The position numbers and the translations under genes are program-made. Shown here in pieces: positions 18,674 to 26,130 of a stretch of 64,000 bases of DNA. The stretch's first letter is position 1; every line of letters begins with the position of its first letter. The DNA comes from an uncultured Paludibacter sp. (lineage in GTDB: Bacteria; Bacteroidota; Bacteroidia; Bacteroidales; Paludibacteraceae): the NCBI GenBank assembly GCA_937897985.1, contig CALCBD010000048.1, forward strand, positions 16,309-80,308. Reading direction: 5' to 3'. The notes beneath the pieces were generated by a model. The model saw only the letters and a list, made by a program, of their open reading frames with translations. It ran no database searches and had not been told where the DNA came from.

Positions 18674-19876
18674 ATGGACCAAACACTCAATAACGGCGGT
18701 GGCTGCATGACCAAAGGTGGTTGTGCATGCAATTCACGTCAGAAACTAAGTGTTCACGACTGGCTTTCGGACTTGCCGGAAACTATCAGGGACACTGATT
18801 ATGTTGAAATTCAATTTAAAAACACCCGGAAAGGCTATTACCTGAACAGTACAAAAATTCCTCTGGAGAAAGGTGACGTGGTTGCCGTAGAGTCATCACC
18901 GGGACACGATATCGGACAAGTAACCCTGGTGGGCAGGCTTGTTTTACTGCAAATGGCGAAAAACAATTTCAATCCTGAAAAAATGGAAGTGAAAAGAGTT
19001 TACCGCAAAGCAAAGGAAACCGATCTGGAAAAATACAACGAAGCCAAAAACAAAGAGCAACAAACCATGATTAAAGCCCGTCAGATTGCTGAAAGTCTGA
19101 AGCTGAATATGAAAATCGGTGATGTTGAATTTCAGGGCGATGGCAATAAGGCTATTTTTTATTATATTGCAGATGAGCGGGTTGACTTTCGTCAATTGAT
19201 AAAAGTATTTGCTGAGACATTCAGAATTCGTATCGAAATGAAGCAGATCGGGGCACGTCAGGAAGCCGGTCGTATTGGTGGTATTGGTTCTTGTGGACGC
19301 GAGTTGTGTTGCTCCGGTTGGATGACCAACTTTAATTCTGTATCCACTACTGCTGCCCGTACACAGGATATTTCACTGAACCCGCAAAAATTAGCCGGAC
19401 AATGTGGTAAGTTGAAATGTTGTATGAACTATGAACTGGATTCATACACTGATGCTTTAAAGGATTTTCCTTCACGTGAACTGCCCCTCGAAACAAGAGA
19501 TAATACATATTTTCACTTCAAAACAGATGTGTTTAAAGGTCTTATATCTTATTCTACTTCCCAGAATTTTGGTGCTAATGTAGTTACAATTACATCCGAA
19601 AGAGCTAAGGAAGTGATAGCAATGAACAAAAAAGGTCAGAAACCCGATGTGCTCGAAGGTATTCAGGATGAGCAGAATAAACCTGTTAACGTGAATTATG
19701 AAAGCGGAGTGGGGCAGGACAGTCTAACACGTTTTGATACCAACAAAAAAAGCCAGGGTAATAATAAAGGGAACAATAAAAAGAATCATAAGCCACAATT
19801 ATCGAAACCGGTAAAACAGGAAAATCAACCCAACAATCCAAAATTGATAAAGAAGAACAATGAAAAAAATTCTTAA
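18674..19876 (+). CDS. RicT-like PSP1 domain protein
   Basis: 400 aa. The PSP1 C-terminal domain core spans about residues 20-290, with cysteine-rich pairs GSCGRELCCSGW and QCGKLKCCMNY, the signature of the RicT/YaaT group (in Bacillus part of an Fe-S-carrying complex acting on RNase Y and development). The last 90 residues are low-complexity, rich in Asn, Lys and Gln, and probably disordered. It overlaps the gldH start by 17 bases, so the two genes are coupled. An RNase Y gene (rny) exists in this window at 52.3 kb, so a functional link like that in Firmicutes is possible but not shown for Bacteroidota. Confidence 0.9.
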   Translation: MDQTLNNGGGCMTKGGCACNSRQKLSVHDWLSDLPETIRDTDYVEIQFKNTRKGYYLNSTKIPLEKGDVVAVESSPGHDIGQVTLVGRLVLLQMAKNNFNPEKMEVKRVYRKAKETDLEKYNEAKNKEQQTMIKARQIAESLKLNMKIGDVEFQGDGNKAIFYYIADERVDFRQLIKVFAETFRIRIEMKQIGARQEAGRIGGIGSCGRELCCSGWMTNFNSVSTTAARTQDISLNPQKLAGQCGKLKCCMNYELDSYTDALKDFPSRELPLETRDNTYFHFKTDVFKGLISYSTSQNFGANVVTITSERAKEVIAMNKKGQKPDVLEGIQDEQNKPVNVNYESGVGQDSLTRFDTNKKSQGNNKGNNKKNHKPQLSKPVKQENQPNNPKLIKKNNEKNS

Positions 19877-20339
19877 TAAATTATTGTTAATTTTTTATTC
19901 AGTTCTGTTATTCACAATGATGTCATGTCACAACAATGATGTGTTTTCACAATATTCGACAGTACCGGTAAATGGTTGGAACAAGGACAGTGCTTTTAAT
20001 TTCAACGTTCAGATTTCGGATGTTCATCTTAAATACAATGTCTTTGTAAATGTCAGGAACCGGGGCGAATATCCCTATCAGAATATGTGGCTGTTTTTGG
20101 AAAAAATAAGCCCCGACAGCATTATTTCGAGAGATACCATCAATTTTTACCTTGCCGATCAGCGGGGTAAATGGCTGGGGAGCGGAGTGGGACAATCATT
20201 CGAAATGCCTGTTTTGTATCAACAAAATATCAGTTTCCAAAAAGCGGGAACATATCGGTACAGAATTTTTCAGGGGATGCGCGATACACTGCTTACCGGT
20301 GTGAACGACATAGGAATCAGAGTGGAAAAACAGAACTAA
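19860..20339 (+). CDS. gldH: gliding motility lipoprotein GldH
   Basis: 159 aa lipoprotein: hydrophobic leader with the lipobox region TMMSC, then the GldH pattern VFSQYSTVPVNGWNKDSAF, a beta-rich middle (NVRNRGEYPYQNMWLFLE) and ADQRGKWLGSGVG. In Flavobacterium GldH is required for gliding and chitin use; together with gldB, gldD and gldE it points to a T9SS-bearing cell. The start overlaps the end of the PSP1 gene, an arrangement conserved in Bacteroidota. trmB follows after 34 bases. Confidence 0.92.
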   Translation: MKKILNKLLLIFYSVLLFTMMSCHNNDVFSQYSTVPVNGWNKDSAFNFNVQISDVHLKYNVFVNVRNRGEYPYQNMWLFLEKISPDSIISRDTINFYLADQRGKWLGSGVGQSFEMPVLYQQNISFQKAGTYRYRIFQGMRDTLLTGVNDIGIRVEKQN

Positions 20340-20373
20340 AAAGATATAATTATTTTACAGCCAGTTTAAAGTT

Positions 20374-21129
20374 TTGGGAAAAAATAAATTAGCGAAATTT
20401 GCTGAAATGGAAACATTTCAACATGTTTTTCAGGTATCTTCACATTCGGTACGTGAAGGGCAGCAGTTCGGAATGAAGGGACGCTGGAATGAAGATTTTT
20501 TTAAAAATAACCATCCGATAGTTCTCGAATTAGGTTGCGGAAAAGGTGAGTATTCAGTCGGATTGGCTGAACTTTTTCCCGAAAAAAATTTTATCGGTGT
20601 CGATATCAAAGGGGCCAGGCTCTGGACAGGTGCAAAAGCAGCCCTCGAAAAAGGGTTGAAGAATGTTGCCTTCCTTCGTACCAATATCGAAATGATTCAT
20701 CACTTCTTTGTAGAAAATGAAGTCAGTGAAATATGGCTTACTTTTCCTGATCCGCAAATGAAGAAGGTAACTAAACGCCTTACTGCTACCAACTTCATAA
20801 ATTCATACCGGCAATTTCTGAAACCGGATGGTTTGATTCATTTGAAAACCGATAGTAATTTTATGTTTACCTACACAAAGGAAATGGTCCAACTGAATGG
20901 CTTTTCTGTTAATTTTCAAACCAGCGATTTATATGCCTCCGGAACTTCGGACCCTATTCTGGGAATAAAAACCTATTACGAACAACAATGGCTCGGACGT
21001 GGCCTGACCATAAAATACATTCAGTTTGTTATCAACAATCGCGAATTGATTGAGCCTGAAGTTGAAATTGAACACGATTCATACCGGAGTTTTGGAAGAA
21101 GTAAAATTCATGGCATTGATAATGTGTGA
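20374..21129 (+). CDS. trmB: tRNA (guanine-46-N7)-methyltransferase
   Basis: SAM-dependent enzyme that makes m7G46 in the tRNA variable loop. 251 aa. The SAM-binding motif is ELGCGKGEYSVGLAELFP, the acidic motif NFIGVDIKG, and the catalytic region WLTFPDPQMKK is typical of TrmB. The start is a TTG at 20374, chosen because MGKNKLAKFAEMETF is the usual family N-terminus in Bacteroidota; the next ATG (20407) would cut off conserved residues. It lies 34 bases after gldH and is probably part of the same transcript. Confidence 0.94.
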   Translation: MGKNKLAKFAEMETFQHVFQVSSHSVREGQQFGMKGRWNEDFFKNNHPIVLELGCGKGEYSVGLAELFPEKNFIGVDIKGARLWTGAKAALEKGLKNVAFLRTNIEMIHHFFVENEVSEIWLTFPDPQMKKVTKRLTATNFINSYRQFLKPDGLIHLKTDSNFMFTYTKEMVQLNGFSVNFQTSDLYASGTSDPILGIKTYYEQQWLGRGLTIKYIQFVINNRELIEPEVEIEHDSYRSFGRSKIHGIDNV

Positions 21130-21293
21130 TACTAATGATACCCAATTTAAAGTGTCTTCATTATTATTTAATCAGTTCATTTAAAATTATTGAAAAAAAA
21201 CCATATTAACACTATTCAATCAACTATTCGCCACAAAGTTTGTTTCTTTAGCGGAATGATTAAGTTGAAATTTTCTAAAACTGTATTTAAAAA

Positions 21294-22400
21294 ATGACTT
21301 TATATCCTCAATTAATTCTCGACGCACTGGTTCATGTGCGTTACCCCGGTACCGGCAAGGACATAGTATCGTCGGGCATGGTAAAGGACAATATTCGTAT
21401 AGAAGGAAATAAAATCAGTTTTTCACTGATTTTCGACAAGTTAAATGATCCATTCTCCAAATCAGTTGTGAAAGCTGCCGAACAGGCAATTCTGACCTAT
21501 ATAGGCGAAGATATTGATATCAAAGGTAATATATCGGTCGAAACCAAACAGGCACCTCCACCTAAAGCAGCACCGGTGTTAAGCGGAGTGAAAAATATCA
21601 TTGCCGTGTTTTCGGGCAAAGGTGGTGTGGGTAAATCGACTATATCTTCAAATCTCGCCGTCTCTTTAGCCAAACTTGGTTACAAAGTAGGTTTACTTGA
21701 TGCTGATATTCACGGACCTTCGATGCCTAAAATGTTTGGTGTTGAAGACGCCCGACCGGCTATGGACGAACTGAACGGAAAGCAGGTTATCGTGCCAATC
21801 GAAAAATACGGAGTTAAATTACTTTCCATCGGTTTCTTTGTTGATCCCGAAAATGCGCTGGTTTGGCGAGGTAGTATGGCAAGCAATGCATTGAAACAAC
21901 TGATTACAGACGCCAATTGGGGCGAGTTGGATTATTTTGTAATGGACCTTCCTCCCGGAACAGGAGATATACAGCTCACTCTGGTTCAGACACTTGCCAT
22001 TACAGGGGCTGTAGTGGTAACAACTCCTCAGGAGGTGGCTCTGGCTGATGCCCGCAAAGGTATCAATATGTTTACGGGCGAAAAGGTTAATGTACCTGTG
22101 CTTGGCCTGGTTGAGAATATGGCATGGTTTACTCCTGCCGAATTGCCTGAGAATAAGTACTTCATTTTTGGCAGGGAAGGTGGCAAACGGTTAGCCGGGG
22201 AGCTGAATGTGCCTCTTTTGGCTCAGATACCTCTCGTACAGAGTATACGTGAACAGGGTGATGCCGGGAAACCCGTTGCCTTTGACGATAATACTGCTTC
22301 TTCACTGGCATTCAAAGAGCTGGCTATAAGGGTGGTGGAAAGAGTGAATTACAGAAACAGCCATCTCGATGCAACTAAAAAAGTGGAAATGACGAGATAG
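21294..22400 (+). CDS. mrp: Mrp/NBP35-type P-loop ATPase, cysteine-free
   Basis: 368 aa. An N-terminal DUF59/MIP18-like domain (1-85) is joined by a proline-rich linker to a ParA-like ATPase with the deviant Walker A FSGKGGVGKSTISSNLA, LLDADIHGPSMPKM and MDLPPGTGDIQLTL. The family carries and transfers Fe-S clusters, normally through a C-terminal CXXC that binds a bridging cluster between two subunits. Here that region reads ENMAWFTPAELPENKYFIFG and the whole protein contains no cysteine, so the usual cluster site is missing. It is the last core gene before the accessory segment and converges, across that segment, on gdhA. Confidence 0.92.
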   Translation: MTLYPQLILDALVHVRYPGTGKDIVSSGMVKDNIRIEGNKISFSLIFDKLNDPFSKSVVKAAEQAILTYIGEDIDIKGNISVETKQAPPPKAAPVLSGVKNIIAVFSGKGGVGKSTISSNLAVSLAKLGYKVGLLDADIHGPSMPKMFGVEDARPAMDELNGKQVIVPIEKYGVKLLSIGFFVDPENALVWRGSMASNALKQLITDANWGELDYFVMDLPPGTGDIQLTLVQTLAITGAVVVTTPQEVALADARKGINMFTGEKVNVPVLGLVENMAWFTPAELPENKYFIFGREGGKRLAGELNVPLLAQIPLVQSIREQGDAGKPVAFDDNTASSLAFKELAIRVVERVNYRNSHLDATKKVEMTR

Positions 22401-22424
22401 GTGTTAGCTAATTCATAATTTAAA

Positions 22425-22459
22425 ATTCATAATTCATAATTCATAATTCATAATTCATA
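22425..22459. repeat. short tandem repeat, five ATTCATA units
   Basis: Five perfect copies of the 7-mer ATTCATA in a row, with one more isolated copy at 22411-22417. Such AT-rich repeats are prone to slippage; it lies 24 bases after the mrp stop codon. Confidence 0.9.
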
Positions 22460-22486
22460 TTGTCCCTGTAATTATTGGATAAAATT

Positions 22487-22504
22487 AAAAACGGTCAGGA
22501 ATTT
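22487..22504 (+). repeat. left copy of an 18-bp direct repeat bounding the accessory segment
   Basis: AAAAACGGTCAGGAATTT, identical to 29391-29408. At the right end it is the left arm plus loop start of the gdhA terminator; here the complementary arm is missing, so this copy cannot form the hairpin. Confidence 0.9.
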
Positions 22505-22508
22505 GAAC

Positions 22509-22545
22509 TGTACACCAAAAGTTAGACAAAAAACTTTTGGGGTAT
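22509..22545 (+). mobile_element. possible insertion-sequence end remnant (IS3-like)
   Basis: TGTACACCAAAAGTTAGAC followed by an inverted copy of CCAAAAGTT (22515-22523 against 22532-22540) looks like the terminal inverted repeat region of IS3-family elements. No transposase frame follows beyond a 30-codon remnant, and no matching right end was found in the window. Confidence 0.3.
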
Positions 22546-22609
22546 TTTTATGGAAAAGATTCAGTTTTTTGCGTCAAAGAATGTTAATTTTACTGCTGAA
22601 TTAAAATAT

Positions 22610-22638
22610 TTTGTCCTGATTTGTCAAATCAGGACAAA
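22610..22638. repeat. 29-bp near-perfect palindrome, possible terminator
   Basis: Fourteen-base arms (22610-22623 and 22625-22638) around a single central base. A T tract starts 8 bases later (22646), so in plus-strand RNA it could act as a terminator. Confidence 0.6.
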
Positions 22639-22744
22639 TTGACTTTGTTTTTTTTTGGATTTTGAAAAGCTGTTCTATATATTTGCACCCAACGCGAAGA
22701 GCTTCAATCATTTGCTTATCGATTTTAGAAATCAACTTATATAA

Positions 22745-22758
22745 ATACTTATAAGTAT
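22745..22758. promoter_or_regulatory. 14-bp palindrome upstream of the first LytTR gene, operator candidate
   Basis: ATACTTATAAGTAT is a perfect palindrome, 29 bases before the LytTR ATG, in an AT-rich region where a promoter is expected. It may be a regulator binding site; LytTR proteins normally bind direct repeats, so the binder may be another protein. The second LytTR gene has no such site. Confidence 0.3.
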
Positions 22759-22787
22759 ATTTTTTATTAATCATTAAACCTCTAACT

Positions 22788-23138
22788 ATGTTTGAAAACA
22801 AATTAATTCTTGAATGTGAATCAAAAATCGATATCATCGAGATATCCAAAATTACCTGTATCACAACAGATTCATATAAAACTGTAATACATCTCGCTGA
22901 CAATTTAAAATATTACAGCAATAAAAGTTTAAACTTTCTGGAATCTGCATTACCTTCAACTTTCATCAGAGTAAACAGAAATTCGATAGTAAATATCGAA
23001 TATGTGAAAAATATTAATAAAACCAATCGGATTGTACAAATCGAAAGTGATATATTTCTTTGTGCTTCAACACGCCAAATCAGGAGTTTGATCAACCGGT
23101 TTAAAGAACTTTCTGCGCGTTCAACTCAAAATTCTTAA
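22788..23138 (+). CDS. stand-alone LytTR DNA-binding protein (copy A)
   Basis: 116 aa that consist almost entirely of one LytTR domain: CITTDSYKTVIHL as the first beta region, SNKSLNFLE, then FIRVNRNSIVNIEYVKNIN, the family hallmark, and a C-terminal helix (RQIRSLINRFKEL). There is no receiver or sensor domain. LytTR proteins bind paired direct repeats in promoters and often regulate their own operons. A second gene at 28885-29232 is nearly identical over the C-terminal two thirds and also shares its 3' untranslated tail. It lies at the left edge of the accessory segment, upstream of the HEXXH protein gene. Confidence 0.88.
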   Translation: MFENKLILECESKIDIIEISKITCITTDSYKTVIHLADNLKYYSNKSLNFLESALPSTFIRVNRNSIVNIEYVKNINKTNRIVQIESDIFLCASTRQIRSLINRFKELSARSTQNS

Positions 23139-23205
23139 CGCTCAATCAACAATTCCTTTCATAGAGGTTTATGCATTAAAAATTTACATACATTTTAAAA
23201 CTTAT
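23109..23205 (+). repeat. LytTR-tail repeat, copy A
   Basis: Starts with CTTTCTGCGCGTTCAACTC, inside the last LytTR codons, and runs past the stop through an imperfect inverted repeat (GCGTT-AA...TTAACGC) to TACATTTT (23189-23196), a weakened -7 element. Copies B (24738) and C (29203) match over most of this length. Confidence 0.85.
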
Positions 23206-23224
23206 CAAACCAAAACGAAAGAAA

Positions 23225-24592
23225 ATGAAGAATGTTAGGATAGTTACTTTTTTAGTAGTTGTTTTTACTTTTTGTAATTGTTGTTTTTCCCAAAAGATTG
23301 ATTGCAGTTACAATCTTGAAATATGTCCGACTAAACAATTAAAAGATACTGATTATTACAGACTTATCTATTTTGCAAAGATAAATGCTAATATTAAGAT
23401 AATTGATTTCAAAGATACTTGTCTTGAGTTATCAACAAGGTTATGGGCCGAAAAATTAGGAATAAATGAAGTATCATTAAAAATCTTTTATTTCCCCGAT
23501 AAAGAAATGTCACAAAACGACTATTCTTATAATTTTAAAAATGGTGTCCTGTCAATACATTTTAGAAAGAACTGTCGAAATTTTTTAATAAAATGCATGT
23601 ATAATTACATGGGTTCTACTTTTGTAACCATACCTGAATCAAATAAAAGGGATATAATAATATTTGGAGGTGAAGAAAATTTCGAATATTTTGCTTCTAT
23701 GTTTTTTACATCTAATAAATATTTATTGACAAACAAAACCCTCAAAATAACAGCACCAAAGTCAAAATACATTTTATCATCATTTTTTCCGATTTCTGAA
23801 AATAAAACTAAAAACAGTTATTTGTTTAAACTCAATAATGATTCTGCTAAATTAGCAAATTCTATTATAACTATATTAGATACAGTGGGTTATAAAAAGT
23901 TAAAATTGAATAAATTAAGTAAGTCTTATGAATTTTATGTCAGAAAAAACCATTTGGATTCATTATATCCGGCATTAAATGATATAGGTACGGCACTTGA
24001 AATTATGAAGTGTTTTAAACATTCTGATTTTATTAGAACTCATCTGAACTTCGTAGAATTCGATTGGCAAAGAGATCAATATGCAATGGGCAGAGGGTTT
24101 GATAATCTGATAATGTATGACTGGTCATTTTTAACAAAACATAAAGTATCTTTCATTCATGAGTTTCTGCATACTCAGTTAAATCCTAATAGCATTGGCA
24201 ATTTTTTTATTAACGAATCTTTAATTGAATATTTAGCTAACTATTTTTGTTTCTACAATGATAAAAACAGATTCTTATCTGAAATCAAAAAGAAACATGA
24301 AAACTTTTTAGAATCAGTGAAAGATTCGGTGGTTAAAACCTCGTTATATGCATTGGAAGAAAATAATGTAAACACCTTTTCATTAATATATGATGAAGGA
24401 CCTGTTATTTTAAATGACTTCGCTAAAAAAATTGGTGAAGACAGATTTGTTAAACTTTCGATCCTCTTTTTTAGTAAAATGAAAAAAGTCAAAAAGAACA
24501 AATATGAGTTTTTTTTGAAATTTCTTCATGAAAATAAGGTAAATAAAAAATCAATTTTTGAGTTCGATCAAAAAGTTAAATCAATTGTTTAA
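23225..24592 (+). CDS. secreted HEXXH protein, putative gluzincin-type metallopeptidase
   Basis: 455 aa with an N-terminal signal peptide ending near CNCCFSQ. No family was recognised over the whole length. In the C-terminal third, H312-E-F-L-H316 is an HEXXH zinc motif, followed by NESLIEYLANYF with glutamates at 331 and 335; E335 is 18 residues after the second His, the spacing of M1-type gluzincins, and E331 fits the NEG(x)AEY pattern. The N-terminal 280 residues are beta-rich and unlike the known M1 domains. Base composition is visibly AT-richer than mrp or gdhA. It directly follows LytTR copy A, whose tail supplies the position where its promoter should be. Substrate unknown; regulation by the LytTR protein is only inferred. 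Confidence 0.7.
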   Translation: MKNVRIVTFLVVVFTFCNCCFSQKIDCSYNLEICPTKQLKDTDYYRLIYFAKINANIKIIDFKDTCLELSTRLWAEKLGINEVSLKIFYFPDKEMSQNDYSYNFKNGVLSIHFRKNCRNFLIKCMYNYMGSTFVTIPESNKRDIIIFGGEENFEYFASMFFTSNKYLLTNKTLKITAPKSKYILSSFFPISENKTKNSYLFKLNNDSAKLANSIITILDTVGYKKLKLNKLSKSYEFYVRKNHLDSLYPALNDIGTALEIMKCFKHSDFIRTHLNFVEFDWQRDQYAMGRGFDNLIMYDWSFLTKHKVSFIHEFLHTQLNPNSIGNFFINESLIEYLANYFCFYNDKNRFLSEIKKKHENFLESVKDSVVKTSLYALEENNVNTFSLIYDEGPVILNDFAKKIGEDRFVKLSILFFSKMKKVKKNKYEFFLKFLHENKVNKKSIFEFDQKVKSIV

Positions 24593-24737
24593 AAAACATA
24601 GTTGAGAAAAAATGATAAAATTCTTCAGGCATTTTTTGATTCCAATAAACAAATCGAATACTTCCAATAGAATCAGGTGAGATTATTTGTGTTAAAAATT
24701 ATCTCTAATGATGTTTGAAATTCCTTTTTATTGAAAG

Positions 24738-24840
24738 CTTTCTGCGCGTTCAACTCAAAATTCTTAACGCTCAATCAACTATTCCTTTCAATGAGATTTT
24801 TGCATAAAAAAATTACATACATTTGAGAATTAATCAAAAA
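24738..24840 (+). repeat. LytTR-tail repeat, copy B (without its LytTR gene)
   Basis: Begins with the same CTTTCTGCGCGTTCAACTC as copy A and continues to a good -7 element TACATTTG at 24818-24825. The LytTR coding sequence that should precede it is missing, so this is either a recombination scar or the remainder of a deleted third module. Confidence 0.85.
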
Positions 24841-24990
24841 GTAATTTTCATTGATGACCCGCTATTTTTACTGAAATCGAAAAGGCTTTAAAGCTAAAAT
24901 AATCGCTTCAATTATTAAAGAAAAATTCAGTGTTAGAGTAACAGCAATTTCTACATAGATTAGTGATCAATTATATATTTTTTATCCAAA
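24836..24990 (+). pseudogene. remnant of a response-regulator receiver gene
   Basis: Just after the TACATTTG element the frame reads KVIFIDDPLFLLKS, the start of a receiver domain with its acidic pair (compare VIVDDHPLF). It then stops, and the sense continues in another frame as KAKIIASIIKEKFSVRVTA before a further stop. At least one frameshift and several stops are needed to explain it. Downstream of copy C (about 29305) an even shorter trace (VVFI then stop) may be the same gene. Confidence 0.5.
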
Positions 24991-25166
24991 GAAACAGGTA
25001 TTATGCAATTAAAAATATACATAAAAAATTAGAGTTGCATTTTGAAACCTGAATTAAACTATTATTTTGATAACTAACCTACTACTTTTAAAAATAAATA
25101 TTTGAAGGCAGCAACCCTAAAAACCAGTTGATACCGGATTCCTGTAACAATTTAAACAAACATATT

Positions 25167-26120
25167 ATGACAACAATTTCAAAAATTGGTAAAAGTTATT
25201 CTGTTAAAAGGATTTCAAGATTTTTTATTTTAATAATTCCTGTCATTCTAATAGCATGCAACGGTAGTCAAAGCAAAAAAAATGAAAAAAAATTAACATC
25301 TGAAATAAAGGTGAAAATTATTACTTTTATATCTCATGAAGTAATGGATGAAATTGCAAATTCCACGAAAAGCTACCTGGTTGATAGCTTGCATTTTAAC
25401 AAACAAAATATTGAAATTTATAATCCAAATGGCAAAAAAGATGAAATCGCTGCATACGTAAAAGCGTTGAATAGAAAAAACGCTGACATTATTGTGTCAA
25501 TTTCAACTCCGGCTACATTAACGGTACTTGCGAACAGACATCCTTCTATCCCTGTAGTGTACTGTTTTGTAAGCGATACGACAGCATTAAATCTTTCTAA
25601 AGAAAAAAACATCTGTGGGATTAGCAATATTTTAGATTATAAAAAAGGATTTAAATTGTTTAAAAAAATACTACCAAAGGCAAAATCAATAGGAGTAATT
25701 TACAATCCAAATGAACCTAATTCCTTGTATAGTTTTAATGAAATTAACAAAACTGCCATGTTGCAAATTCCAAAAATTAAAGTTGTCTCTGGTCAATTTA
25801 CATCAAATGATGAAATTTCAATTGTTGCTTCAAGTCTGAATAATGTAGATGCTTATTATGTTGGTGGGGACAATAAATTAGTAGCAAATTTTGATGCATT
25901 ACTTTCAGTAGCTAAAATTAAGAAAAGGATAGTTTTTGCTTCAGATGAAGGCAGTGTAAAAAAAGGAGCAATTGCAGCTTTTTCAATTGATTACAAAGTT
26001 TTTGGTTATGAAACAGCAAAACTTATAAAAGAAAGATTAGATTCAATAGATCAATTTCGGAAATTTATAATGTATTCAAAAGGAAGAGAAGTTATTAATA
26101 AGAAGTTTCTAAATAAATAA
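25167..26120 (+). CDS. ABC transporter solute-binding lipoprotein (PF04392-like)
   Basis: 317 aa from the chosen ATG; a TTG at 25128 would add 13 residues before the leader. The lipoprotein signal ends at Cys31 (VILIAC). The rest has the two-lobe pattern of the ABC_sub_bind (TrpX-like) group: VKIITFISHEVMDEI, NADIIVSISTPATLTVL, IPVVYCFVSDTTAL, KSIGVIYNPNEPNS, and VFASDEGSVKKGAIAAFSIDY. Such proteins bind small ligands outside the inner membrane and hand them to the permease; characterised ones include tryptophan binders. First gene of a four-gene operon with the permease 10 bases on. The ligand is unknown. Confidence 0.85.
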   Translation: MTTISKIGKSYSVKRISRFFILIIPVILIACNGSQSKKNEKKLTSEIKVKIITFISHEVMDEIANSTKSYLVDSLHFNKQNIEIYNPNGKKDEIAAYVKALNRKNADIIVSISTPATLTVLANRHPSIPVVYCFVSDTTALNLSKEKNICGISNILDYKKGFKLFKKILPKAKSIGVIYNPNEPNSLYSFNEINKTAMLQIPKIKVVSGQFTSNDEISIVASSLNNVDAYYVGGDNKLVANFDALLSVAKIKKRIVFASDEGSVKKGAIAAFSIDYKVFGYETAKLIKERLDSIDQFRKFIMYSKGREVINKKFLNK

Positions 26121-26130
26121 AATTATAAAT

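Larger units (their letters stand above)
22401..22787. other. intergenic junction between mrp and the accessory segment
   Basis: No gene. From left to right it holds a 7-bp tandem repeat (22425-22459), the left copy of the 18-bp direct repeat (22487-22504), an IS-end-like sequence (22509-22545), a short remnant reading frame, a 29-bp palindrome with a following T tract (22610-22656), and a 14-bp palindrome (22745-22758) just before the LytTR gene. Confidence 0.8.
24593..25166. other. intergenic stretch with gene debris between the HEXXH gene and the ABC operon
   Basis: No intact gene. 24593-24737 has no recognised content; 24738-24840 is the second copy of the LytTR tail; 24836-24990 is a broken response-regulator start; the remaining 175 bases are AT-rich and should hold the promoter of the ABC operon, though no clear TAnnTTTG site was picked out. 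Confidence 0.7.

Noticed and set aside
25081..25166. GGCAGCAACCC stretch upstream of the ABC operon as part of a riboswitch
   Set aside because: It resembles no full S-box, TPP or other aptamer; the paired helices of those classes are absent.
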